Assembly: GCF_050947875.1 (NCBI RefSeq)
Contig: NC_134569.1
Location: 205,710,127-205,774,126, forward strand
DNA: 64,000 nt
Reading direction: 5' to 3'
Source of the DNA: Dermacentor variabilis
Lineage: Eukaryota; Arthropoda; Arachnida; Ixodida; Ixodidae
Shown here: positions 11,491 through 20,564 of the stretch, piece after piece
Layout of the letters: each line of letters opens with the position of its first letter
Numbering within the stretch: position 1 is the first letter of the stretch
Translations under genes and position numbers: made by a program
The notes under the pieces: generated by a model
Told to the model about the DNA's origin: nothing
Databases searched by the model: none
The model's input: the letters and a program-made list of their open reading frames with translations, nothing else

Positions 11491-11528
11491 CGCTGCAGAT
11501 TATTAGCACTTGTCTTCAGGAACGGCGG

Positions 11529-11540
11529 TGATGATGATAG

Positions 11541-11608
<68 letters not shown>
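11529..11608. repeat. (TGA)n microsatellite, ~80 bp
   Basis: An almost pure TGATGATGA tract with one early interruption (GATAGTGA). On the minus strand it reads as a long poly-Ser run, which creates a spurious open frame. It sits just upstream (minus sense) of the Ala/Pro-rich exon. RTE elements in this window end in similar trinucleotide tails, so it may be a relic of one. Confidence 0.9.
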
Positions 11609-11949
11609 CCTCAGTTAATGGCACAAGCCCACTGAGGGGGATAGGCCACGAATCGGGTGGTAATATGATTGAATAAATAAAATAAAATAAATTGGTTAAT
11701 AAATAAATAACACGAAAAAAGAAAGGAAAACAAATAATCCGAAATGCGAAATAAACTATGAATACATGAGATAAAGTATTGATCAATACTATAGTAAGCC
11801 TTGCGTTGATAGGAATGTCAAAAAAGAAGGTATACTTAAACTTGAGTTAGGTAAATTATGAATAATAATAGTAAGATTCCAACTGTGAATTTGTGCTTTT
11901 ACTTATTGAATTTTCTAAACTGCAGTAGAAACAAATCAGTTCTTGAAGC
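11609..11949. other. No gene recognised
   Basis: AT-rich sequence between the microsatellite and the LINE fragment. No supported feature. Confidence 0.45.
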
Positions 11950-12827
11950 TAAAAACTATTAACAAGGCATTCTTTTTGTGACACATAGAAAATTATAAAT
12001 GGCTAGGCAAACGTTCCTGTGGCTATATCCCAAAACTGTTGCTCCAAGGGAGGGTATACCAGTGCTGCTTAAAGGTAATCCTAAATTTTGAAGTGGAATT
12101 TCTAGACATAGTTTTCGGTGAGTAGAAAACCGCCGGCATGATAATAAAAAATGATGTATAGTTTCTGGTTCATTGCAGAGGTAGGATAGAGGCGATACCG
12201 ACAGACCACATCTGTGCAAGTAAACATTAAGCGTTGGAATACGGCAACGCAGCCCAGTAAATGAAACTTCAAATTTCTGGTTAGGACACGATTGCCGGTT
12301 CCAAGAACAATTTAAGTGTAAAAAATCTGAAGATTTTGGTAATGACAGAGCTTTTTCGTCCTCGCTCAAAGAAAATTGCCGATATCTGGCTGCAGTAATG
12401 TGCGCAATTGCCGGCAGTACAAATAGCACAGGACCTGCTAAAGAAGCTCTTGCTAAGGAATCGGCTATTTCATTCATTTGAATGTCTCGGTGGCCAGGGA
12501 CCCATACTATATGCACTAAACTTAAGTGAGGTGGAGCTAATGAATAAAACGTGTTTCCGGAAGTCGACTTTGTAGACGCAGTAAGTGCGCTGCACACAGA
12601 TAGAGAATCTGTGACGATAATAATTCTTGTAATATGAATGGGTAATTTCCGCAAGGCAAGAACTATTGCCAGAAGTTCGGCATGAAAAACTGATGTGTAA
12701 TCTTGTAGGCAAAGTGAAAAAGACCACTTGAGGGATGGTGAGTAGTTACCCACACCTGCCTTCTCTTCACACGAAGAAGCATCGGTCGCTATTACGTTTA
12801 TTTTGAAACGGGACAAATAATCTTGTA
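11950..12827 (-). pseudogene. LINE 3' half: intact RNase H domain and C-terminus
   Basis: A 285-codon minus-strand frame (12,816-11,959) holds a complete RNase H type I signature: TDAS near the start, HAELLAI, VTDSLSV, and VPGHRDIQMNEIADSLAR. A Cys/His-containing C-terminal region follows (LCNEPETIHHFLLSCRRF). In LINEs of the I group this domain follows reverse transcriptase and removes the RNA template. The RT part is not present here; the sequence stops against the 3' end of an RTE element at 12,828. It is the best-preserved copy of this domain in the window and serves as reference for the decayed copies at 4.7-7.9 kb. Confidence 0.75.
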
Positions 12828-12849
12828 ATCATCATCATCATCAGCCTAG

Positions 12850-14820
12850 TTACACCCACTGCAGGGCAAAGGCCTCTCCCATACTTCTCCAACTACCCTG
12901 GTCATGTACTAATTGTGGCCATGTTGTCCCTGCAAACGTCTTAATTTCATCCGCCCACCTAACTTTCTGCCGCCCCCTGCTACGCTTCCCTTCCCTTGGA
13001 ATCCAGTCCGTAACCCTTATTGACCATCGGTTATCTTCCCTCCTCATTACATGTCCTGCCCATGCCCATTTCTTTTTCTTGATTTCAACTAAGATGTCGT
13101 TTACCCGCGTTTGTTGCCTCACCCAATCTGCTCTTTTCTTATCCCTTAACGTTACACCCATCATTCTTCTTTCCATAGCTCGTTGCGTCGTCCTCAATTT
13201 CAGCAGAACCCTTTTCGTAAGCCTCCAGGTTTCTGCCCCATATGTGAGTACTCGTAACACACAGCTGTTATACACTTTGCTTTTGAGGGATAGTGGCAAC
13301 CTGCTGTTCATGATTTGAGAATGCCTGCCAAACGCACCCCAGCCCATTCTTATTCTTCTGGTTATTTCAGTCTCATGATCCGGATCCGTGGTCACTACCT
13401 GCCCTAAGCAGATATATTCCCTTACCACTTCCAGTGCTTCGCTACCTATCGTAAACTGTTGTTCTCTTCCGAGACTGTTAAACAACACTTTAGTTTTCTG
13501 CAGATTAATTTTCAGACCCACCCTTCTGCTTTGCCTCTCCAGGTCAGTGAGCATGCATTGCAATTGGTCTCCTGAATTACTAAGCAAGGCAATATCATCA
13601 GCGAATCGCAAGTTGCTAGGGTATTCTCCATCAACTTTTATCCCCAATTCTTCCCACTCCAGGCCTCTGAATACTTCCTGTAAACATGCTGTGAATAGCA
13701 TTGGAGATATCGTATCTCCCTGTCTGACGCCTTTCTTTATAGGGATTTTGTTGCTTTCTTTGTGGAGGACTACGGTGGCTGTGGAGCCGCTATAGGTATC
13801 TTCCAGTATTTTTAAATATGGCTCATCTACACCCTGATTCCGTAATGCCTCCATGACTGCTGAGGTTTCGACTGAATCAAACGCTTTCTCGTAATCAATG
13901 AAATCTATATATAAGGGTTGGTTATATTCTGCACATTTCTCTATCACTTGATTGACAGTGTGAATATGGTCTATTGTTGAGTAGCCTTTACGGAATCCTG
14001 CCTGGTCCTTTGGTTGACAGAAGTCTAAGGTGTTCCTGATTCTATTTGCGATTACCTTAGTAAATACTTTGTAGGCGACGGACAGTAAGCTGATCGGTCT
14101 ATAATTTTTCAAGTCTTTGGCGTCCCCTTTCTTATGGATTAGGATTATGTTAGCGTTCTTCCAAGATTCCGGTACGCTCGAGGTTATGAGGCATTGCGTA
14201 TACAGGGTGGCCAGTTTCTCTAGAACAATCTGACCACCATCCTTCAACAAATCTGCTGTTACCTGATCCTCCCCAGCTGCCTTCCCCCTTTGCATAGCTC
14301 CTAAGGCTTTCTTTACTTCTTCTGGCGTTACCTGCGGGATTTCGAATTCCTCTAGGCTATTCTCTCTTCCACTATCGTCGTGGGTGCCACTGGTACTGTA
14401 TAAATCTCTATAGAACTCCTCAGCCACTTGAACTATCTCATCCATATTAGTAACGATATTGCCGGCTTTGTCTCTTAACGCACACATCTGATTCTTGCCT
14501 ATTCCTAGTTTCTTCTTCACTGTTTTTAGGCTTCCTCCGTTCCTGAGGGCCTGTTCAATTCTATCCATATTATAGTTTCTGATGTCCGCTTTCTTACGCT
14601 TGTTGATTAACTTAGAAAGTTCTGCCAGTTCTATTCTAGCTGTAGGGTTAGAGGCTTTCATACATTGGCGTTTCTTGATCCGATCTTTCGTCTCCTGCGA
14701 TAGCTTACTGGTTTCCTGTATAACGGCGTTACCACCGACTTCTATTGCGCACTCCTTAATAATGCCCATGAGATTGTCGTTCATTGCTGCAACACTAAGG
14801 TCCTCTTTCTGAGTTATCAA
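12850..14820 (-). CDS. RTE reverse transcriptase domain
   Basis: A 656-codon uninterrupted frame. It contains FRKGYSTIDHI, the Asp-bearing YIDFIDYEKAFDSVE, GVRQGDTISPMLF, the catalytic box RFADDIALL (F-A-D-D as in RTE), and the thumb and C-terminal region ending WAGHVMRREDNRWSIRV and HDQGSWRSMGEAFALQWV. Length and motifs match RTE-clade RTs. Its upstream limit is an in-frame TAG at about 14,830; the endonuclease frame ends a few bases away in a different phase. Expression would need the frameshift bypassed, so this copy is probably non-autonomous although recently inserted. Confidence 0.85.
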   Translation of the reverse strand: MITQKEDLSVAAMNDNLMGIIKECAIEVGGNAVIQETSKLSQETKDRIKKRQCMKASNPTARIELAELSKLINKRKKADIRNYNMDRIEQALRNGGSLKTVKKKLGIGKNQMCALRDKAGNIVTNMDEIVQVAEEFYRDLYSTSGTHDDSGRENSLEEFEIPQVTPEEVKKALGAMQRGKAAGEDQVTADLLKDGGQIVLEKLATLYTQCLITSSVPESWKNANIILIHKKGDAKDLKNYRPISLLSVAYKVFTKVIANRIRNTLDFCQPKDQAGFRKGYSTIDHIHTVNQVIEKCAEYNQPLYIDFIDYEKAFDSVETSAVMEALRNQGVDEPYLKILEDTYSGSTATVVLHKESNKIPIKKGVRQGDTISPMLFTACLQEVFRGLEWEELGIKVDGEYPSNLRFADDIALLSNSGDQLQCMLTDLERQSRRVGLKINLQKTKVLFNSLGREQQFTIGSEALEVVREYICLGQVVTTDPDHETEITRRIRMGWGAFGRHSQIMNSRLPLSLKSKVYNSCVLRVLTYGAETWRLTKRVLLKLRTTQRAMERRMMGVTLRDKKRADWVRQQTRVNDILVEIKKKKWAWAGHVMRREDNRWSIRVTDWIPREGKRSRGRQKVRWADEIKTFAGTTWPQLVHDQGSWRSMGEAFALQWV

Positions 14821-15866
14821 CGATGACTACAGCTACCTGTTTCGCTCCCTGGTAAAGCCGAGTACCTGTTCTGTAGCTTGATCCGGAATTCCTCTAGTTT
14901 CCCTCTTACCGCTAACTCATTGATTGGCTTCTTGTGTACCAGTTTCTTCCGTTCCCTCCTCAAGTCTAGGCTAATTCGAGTTCTTACCATCCTATGGTCA
15001 CTGCAGCGTACCTTGCCGAGCACGTCTACATCTTGTATGATGCCAGGGTTCGCGCAGAGTATGAAGTCGATTTCATTTCTAGTCTCACCATTCGGGCTCC
15101 TCCACGTCCACTTTCGACTAACCCGCTTGCGGAAAAAGGTGTTCATTATCCGCATAATTTTCTGTTCTGCAAACTCTACTAATAATTCTCCTCTGCTATT
15201 CCTAGAGCCTATGCCATATTCCCCCACTGACTTGTCTCCAGCCTGCTTCTTGCCTACCCTGGCATTGAAGTCGCCCATCAGTATAGTGTATTTTGTTTTC
15301 ACTTTAGCCATCGCCGATTCCACGTCTTCATAAAAGCTTTCGACTTCCTGGTCATCATGACTGCATGTAGGGGCATAGACTTGTACCACCTTCAATTTGT
15401 ACCTCTTATTAAGTTTCACAACAAGACCTGCCACCCTCTCGTTAATGCTATAGAATTCCTGTATGTTACCAGCTATTTCCTTATTAATCAGGAATCCGAC
15501 TCCTAGTTCTCGTCTCTCTGCTAAGCCCCGGTAACACAGTACATGCCCGCTTTTTAGCACTGTATATGCCTCTTTTGTCCTCCTAACCTCACTGAGCCCT
15601 ATTATATCCCATTTACTACCCTCTAATTCCTCCAACAACACTGCTAGACTCGCCTCACTAGATAGCGTTCTAACGTTAAACGTTGCCAGGTTCAGATTCC
15701 AATGGCGGCCTGTCCGGAGCCAGGTATTCTTAGCACCCTCTGCAGCGTCACAGATCTGACCGCCGCCGTGGTCAGTTGCTTCGCGGCTGCTGGGGACTGA
15801 GGGCCGGGGTTTGATTGTTGTATTCATATAGGAGGTTGTGGCCAAGTACTGCACCAGGGTGGCCAA
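14817..15866 (-). CDS. RTE apurinic-type endonuclease domain
   Basis: The frame encodes the target-nicking endonuclease of an RTE retrotransposon. Motifs visible in order are FNVRTL, the metal-binding Glu in GLSEVRR, VQVYAPT, MGDFNARVG, NEIDFIL and SDHRMVRTR, the full exonuclease-endonuclease-phosphatase set. The frame ends in TGA at 14,817 after GSCSHR, in the region where the RT frame begins. In RTE elements the two domains normally lie in one frame, so the stop reflects a small indel near 14,820-14,840. The start at 15,866 is the first start-like codon of the frame; the true initiation codon is not certain. Confidence 0.8.
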   Translation of the reverse strand: MATLVQYLATTSYMNTTIKPRPSVPSSREATDHGGGQICDAAEGAKNTWLRTGRHWNLNLATFNVRTLSSEASLAVLLEELEGSKWDIIGLSEVRRTKEAYTVLKSGHVLCYRGLAERRELGVGFLINKEIAGNIQEFYSINERVAGLVVKLNKRYKLKVVQVYAPTCSHDDQEVESFYEDVESAMAKVKTKYTILMGDFNARVGKKQAGDKSVGEYGIGSRNSRGELLVEFAEQKIMRIMNTFFRKRVSRKWTWRSPNGETRNEIDFILCANPGIIQDVDVLGKVRCSDHRMVRTRISLDLRRERKKLVHKKPINELAVRGKLEEFRIKLQNRYSALPGSETGSCSHR

Positions 15867-16056
15867 TCCTGCTCTGGTGAGAGAGTGCGTTACCGGTTCT
15901 TGTCACCGGGATCAGGCCGCACTCCAGGCCTGTTTTTGCAATTTTCTCAACACACGTTTTTTTTTGTATTTACCGGTGGAGAATTGCGCGGCACCGGGAT
16001 TTGAATCACGGTCCTCTTGCACTGGAGACGGATACTCTACCGTCCCCGCAGGAGTT

Positions 16057-16296
16057 AAATTAAAAATTGGATTATGGGGTTTTGCGTGACAAAACCACTT
16101 TCCGATTATGCACGCCGTAGTGGAGGACTCCGAAAATTTCGACCACCTGGGGTTCTTTAACGTGCACCAAATTCTAAGTACACGGGTGTTTTCGCATTTC
16201 GCCCCCATCGAAATGCGGCCGCCATGGCCGGGGTCCGATCCCGCGACCTCGTGCTCAGCAGTCTAACACCATAACCACTTAGCAACCACGGCGAGT
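16057..16296 (-). mobile_element. tRNA-derived SINE (240 bp) in the RTE 5' UTR
   Basis: A 240-bp insertion flanked by a perfect 12-bp duplication CCCGCAGGAGTT at 16,045-16,056 and 16,297-16,308. On the minus strand it starts with a tRNA-like head (CCGTGGTTGCTAAGTGG A box, GCGGGATCGGACCCC B-box region), followed by the body GGGGGCGAAATGCGAAAACA. It matches the plus-strand copy at 36,611-36,850, also 240 bp. Because the target site lies in RTE 5' UTR sequence, the SINE arrived after the RTE. Confidence 0.85.
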
Positions 16297-16430
16297 CCCG
16301 CAGGAGTTGTACGCCTCATTTAACCTACAGTGGTGCCCTATTTGATCAGTCAAGGTGGACCAATCTGAGCTCGGTTATACCGCATGGATGGCACTCGGCT
16401 AGAGAACTTGGTATTTATGACCTGCACATG

Positions 16431-16794
16431 TGTGGCCACACATAATTGAGGATATATAATTTTTTAGGAGGGTTTCCGTACAGTGATAAAATGAAGGAAA
16501 AGACAATAAAAAGAAAGAAAAAAATGGGGAAAAAAAGGAACATAACTTGTGATTTGAACTCGTGATCCTTCAATGTTGCCCGGAAAGGTAGCTCAGTCGG
16601 TTAGTTCGTCAAGCCAGCGGTTATTTTCAAGCGCCATAGCTCCTGCTCCGAGCCTCATACTTATGTGGAAAGGTACTGATGATGTCTGAGTTGTCTGAGT
16701 TGATTCTGAGTGGTTGGAAGGCATAATTTCTTGGAAAAATGACCGCCAGAGGAGCAGCGTGAACTCGAGCGGCTTTAGAGACTAGGAAAACTGC
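16431..16794. other. No gene; possible tRNA-like scraps
   Basis: Contains short tRNA-like motifs (GGTAGCTCAGTCGG near 16,584; a B-box-like GTTCAAATC on the minus strand near 16,555) but no foldable complete head. Probably SINE debris before the tandem array. Confidence 0.35.
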
Positions 16795-19479
16795 CTTAAA
16801 ATATTTAGGCTTGAGGGGAAGCTTCGTTAACAAACTATAACACGGCAATCAGCACTCGAATACGACGAGTGAAATTATTGAGACGTGGAAAATTCTCTTG
16901 AAATAAATCTGGTTTGCGAGACAAATGTTTGCATGTATTGAATCTCTTAAAAGATGAGGGGGGAAATATGCACTCACCGAGAGGGTATCGTCAGCACGAG
17001 ACCACCACCAGGCACCTTACGGAGATGTGGAGAGCTTCGCGGCCGGAACGAAGCCTCCCCTCTCCGCCGGCCAAGCGTGGAAAACGCGCTGTCCGATCGC
17101 TCAAGGTTGCGCAGGCATAGTATCGCTCTAGCGTCTAGGAAAAGCTTAAACAGGTGCGAGGGCGGCACGCATAGCGTGGGAAGCTAGCCGCCGGAATAGC
17201 TATCTCAAGTACTGCTGCTGGCGAGGGCGAAATACCTTCGTGTAATTATAATAACCCTAATAGGACTTCTTTCAAAGAAAAAAAAAAAAAAAAAAAGGAA
17301 ACGGCTCAGAAGGCTATACTTCGAGAGCTATGACTGATGCTTTTCTATATATATGTATTCATCTCATCTATGGGATCGCATGCGCGCGCTGTTGCTTTGT
17401 CCCGGCGTGTAGTAGTTAAGAGAGCCAGCTAAGGGCGGAGAAGAAGGTAGGAGAGGAACGCAATATTTCAGCGCCGTGGTTTTAAAGCGCAACCGTGGTA
17501 GGGAAACGGAAGGCGATATAAGCATGCGTGTCCACGCACACGGCAAACTGCCTTACAATATTTAGACTTGAGGGGAAGCTTCGTTAACAAACTATAACAC
17601 GGCAATCAGCTCTCGAATATAATTATAACCCTAATAATAATTGTAAATATTCATCTCATCTATAGGATCTAAAGCGCGCGCTGTTTCTTTGTCTCTGCGT
17701 GTAGTAGTTAAGAGAGCCAGTTTAAGGGCGGAGAAGAGGGAAGGAAAGGAAAGTCTCTGAAGCAAACTTGCAGCGCCGTGGTTTTAAAGCGCAACCGTGG
17801 TAGAGGAACGGAAAGGCGATATAAACATGCGTGTCCATGATACGCACACGACAAACTGCCTTACAATATTTAGACTTGAGGGGAAGCTTCGTTAACAAAC
17901 TATAACACGGCAATCAGCACTCGAATATAATTATAACCCTAATAATAATTGTAAATATTCATCTCATCTATAGGATCTAAAGCGCGCGCTGTTTCTTTGT
18001 CTCTGCGTGTAGTAGTTAAGAGAGCCAGTTTTAAGGGCGGAGAAGAGGGAAGGAAAGGAAAGTATCTGAAGCAAACTTGCAGCGCCGTGGTTTTAAAGCG
18101 CAACCGTGGTAGAGACACGGAAGGCGATATAAGCGTGCGTGGCCATGATACGTACACGACAAACTGCCTTAAAATATTTAGACTTGAGGGGAAGCTTCGT
18201 TAACAAACTATAACACGGCAATCAGCACTCGAATACGACGAGAGAAATTATTGAGACGTGGAAAATTCTCTTGAAATAAATCTGGTTTGCGAGACAAATG
18301 TTTGTATGTATTGAATCTCTTAAAAGATGAGGGGGGAAATATGCACTCACCGAGAGGGTATCGTCAGCACGAGACCACCACCAGGCACCTTACGGAGATG
18401 TGGAGAGCTTCGCGGCCGGAACGAAGCCTCCCCTCTCCGCCGGCCAAGCGTGAAAAACGCGCTTTCCGATCGCTCAAGGTTGCGCAGGCATAGTATCGCT
18501 CTAGCGTCTAGGAAAAGCTTAAACAGGTGCGAGGGCGGCACGCATAGCGTGGGAAGCTAGCCGCCGGAATAGCTATCTCAAGTACTGCTGCTGGCGAGGG
18601 CGAAATACCTTCGTGTAATTATAATAACCCTAATAGGACTTCTTTCAAAGAAAAAAAAAGAAAAAAAAGGAAACGGCTCAGAAGGCTATACTTCGAGAGC
18701 TATGACTGATGCTTTTCTATATATATGTATTCATCGCATCTATGGGATCGCATGCGCGCGCTGTTGCTTTGTCCCGGCGTGTAGTAGTTAAGAGAGCAAG
18801 CTAAGGGCGGAGAAGAAGGAAGGAGAGGAAAGCAATATTTCAGCGCCGTGGTTTTAAAGCGCAACCGTGGTAGGGAAACGGAAGGCGATATAAGCATGCG
18901 TGTCCACGCACACGGCAAACTGCCTTACAATATTTAGACTTGAGGGGAAGCTTCGTTAACAAACTATAACACGGCAATCAGCACTCAAATATAATTATAA
19001 CCCTAATAATGATTGTAAATATTCATCTCATCTATAGGATCTAAAGCGCGCGCTGTTTCTTTGTCTCTGCGTGTAGTAGTTAAGAGAGCCAGTTTAAGGG
19101 CGGAGAAGAGGGAAGGAAAGGAAACTCTCTGAAGCAAACTTGCAGCGCCGTGGTTTTAAAGCGCAACCGTGGTAGAGAAACGGAAAGGCGATATAAGCGT
19201 GCGTGGCCATGATACGTACACGACAAACTGCCTTAAAATATTTAGACTTGAGGGGAAGCTTCGTTAACAAACTATAACACGGCAATCAGCACTCGAATAC
19301 GATGAGAAAAATTATTGAGACGTGGAAAATTCTCTTGAAATAAATCTGGTTTGCGAGAGCAATGTTTGTATGCATTCAATCCCTTAAAAGATGAGGGGGG
19401 AAATATGCACTCACCGAGAGAGCATCGTCAGCACGAGACCACCACCAGGCACCTTACGGAGATGTGGAGAGCTTCGCGG
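16795..19479. repeat. Tandem array with alternating ~757-bp and 308-bp units
   Basis: The landmark CTTGAGGGGAAGCTTCG recurs at 16,810, 17,567, 17,875, 18,183, 18,939 and 19,247, giving spacings of 757, 308, 308, 756 and 308. The long unit equals the short unit plus a ~450-bp block (for example 16,862-17,300 and 18,235-18,680) that includes a poly-A tract. The pattern long-short-short, long-short, long(cut) suggests a higher-order repeat. The third long unit is interrupted at 19,479 by an LTR retrotransposon; about 26 bases of it resume after the element at 26,300. No host gene is clearly encoded, although each long block contains a conserved splice-donor-like motif on the minus strand. Confidence 0.9.
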
Positions 19480-20249
19480 TGTTACGTTTCGCCTACGACG
19501 CGCGGTTTAGCCGGCGCGATTGCAACAAAGCGGCAGACATTTTGGCCCGTTCGGCGTCGCCGCTACGCTCCCCGCCAGGCGTTTCCAGGCGTTTCCAGGC
19601 GTTTCCAGGCATGTTCCGATGCCACGTGTCTTCATGTGCGTGTGTGAGTGTATGTGCCATTGTGCCCGACCGGCGGCGATGCGACAGCAGGGGGTCACCT
19701 TCTCCTTCCAGTCATTGTGCCTGACCAGAGGCGCTACGAGAGCCGAAGTTACCTTCTCCTTCCAGTCATTGTGCCCGACCAGAGGCGCTACGAGAGCCGA
19801 AGTTACCTTCTCCTCCCAGTCTTTGTGCCCGACCGGCGGCGCTACGACAGTGTGCGTCACCTTAGCCCATTGTACAATCACGTGCTCGTCTATTGAGGGG
19901 TTCCTTCTTGCCCTCAACTGCGAGAGTATAAAAACAGCTGCCCCCGGACGCCAAAAGGAGGGCTCCGATTTCTTCTGTTGAGTAAAGTGCTCTCCCGTCT
20001 CTCTACTTCGGTCAACCTGACCGCCAACTCTTTGCGATGTTAAAATAAACAAGTTGTTTTGTTGTTACCAGTCGACTCATGCTTTGCCGGGACCTTCGGA
20101 TGCTTCCAGTTGTACCCCAGGCCGCCAGGCCAACGCTACCCTTGGGGCTTGCGACCCAGGTGCAACAACGGGCGTCAGCGCCGAGTTCCCAACAAATCGT
20201 ACCAGCGGGTACGACCACAACAACTCGTACCAGCGGTGCGATTCAAACA
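19480..20249 (+). repeat. 5' LTR, 770 bp
   Basis: Begins TGTTACG and ends TTCAAACA. It holds a triplet of GTTTCCAGGC decamers (about 19,580-19,609) and four tandem ~55-bp segments containing GTGCC(C/T)GACC and ACCTTCTCC (about 19,660-19,860), which look like enhancer-type repeats in U3. TATAAAAA at 19,927-19,934 and AATAAA at 20,044-20,049 fit a promoter and a polyadenylation signal. Confidence 0.9.
19927..19934 (+). promoter_or_regulatory. LTR TATA box
   Basis: TATAAAAA preceded by CGAGAG. It lies 110 bases before the AATAAA of the same LTR, as expected for a U3-R arrangement. The same motif is present in the 3' LTR at 25,977-25,984. Confidence 0.65.
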
Positions 20250-20564
20250 ACTGTCTGCCAGCGGTGAGATCGCGACAACGGAGGCCAGCAGCGAAGAGAT
20301 GCAGTTGACTGTATGCTGAGCAGCTCAACAACGATCCGTGAGCAGTGCAACGAGCCCTGTGTGATGACTGGTTGCCTGCAGCGGAACGACTGCGCGGAAC
20401 TCTTGGCTGCGAGGTTTGGTGAGTGCGGGACTTTCTTCTTCTGAGCTTTGCCAGGCTTTTGTTAGTGTCAGAAACAGAGCTGGTAATTGTGGTTGTCGTT
20501 GCTGCCGGGTTAGTTTGCGGCAAGACAATATTAGGCAGTAGAGAAAGCAGCATTCAGAGCAGCC
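20250..20564 (+). other. Untranslated leader of the integrase-first gypsy element
   Basis: Sequence between the 5' LTR and the gag start codon. It should contain the primer-binding site, but the bases right after the LTR (ACTGTCTGCC) do not begin with the TGG expected for pairing to a tRNA CCA end. A different priming mode or an offset site is possible. Confidence 0.5.

Larger units (their letters stand above)
12828..16430 (-). mobile_element. Nearly intact RTE-clade non-LTR retrotransposon
   Basis: Read on the minus strand, the element has a 5' UTR (about 16,430-15,870, interrupted by a SINE at 16,057-16,296), an AP-endonuclease frame, a reverse-transcriptase frame, almost no 3' UTR, and a short (TGA)n-type tail at about 12,828-12,842. 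Total coding capacity is about 1005 codons, the usual size for RTE polyproteins. The only coding defect seen is a frame change between the endonuclease and RT parts. The 5' end is approximate. The same family appears as a shorter copy at 44.96-45.87 kb. Confidence 0.8.

Noticed and set aside
11160..11786. Long minus-strand frame with a poly-Ser run
   Set aside because: The Ser run is the (TGA)n microsatellite read in one frame, and the rest overlaps a different frame with matched splice phases.
16795..19479. CRISPR-like regular repeats
   Set aside because: Units are hundreds of bases long and directly adjacent with no spacers, and the window is clearly eukaryotic.
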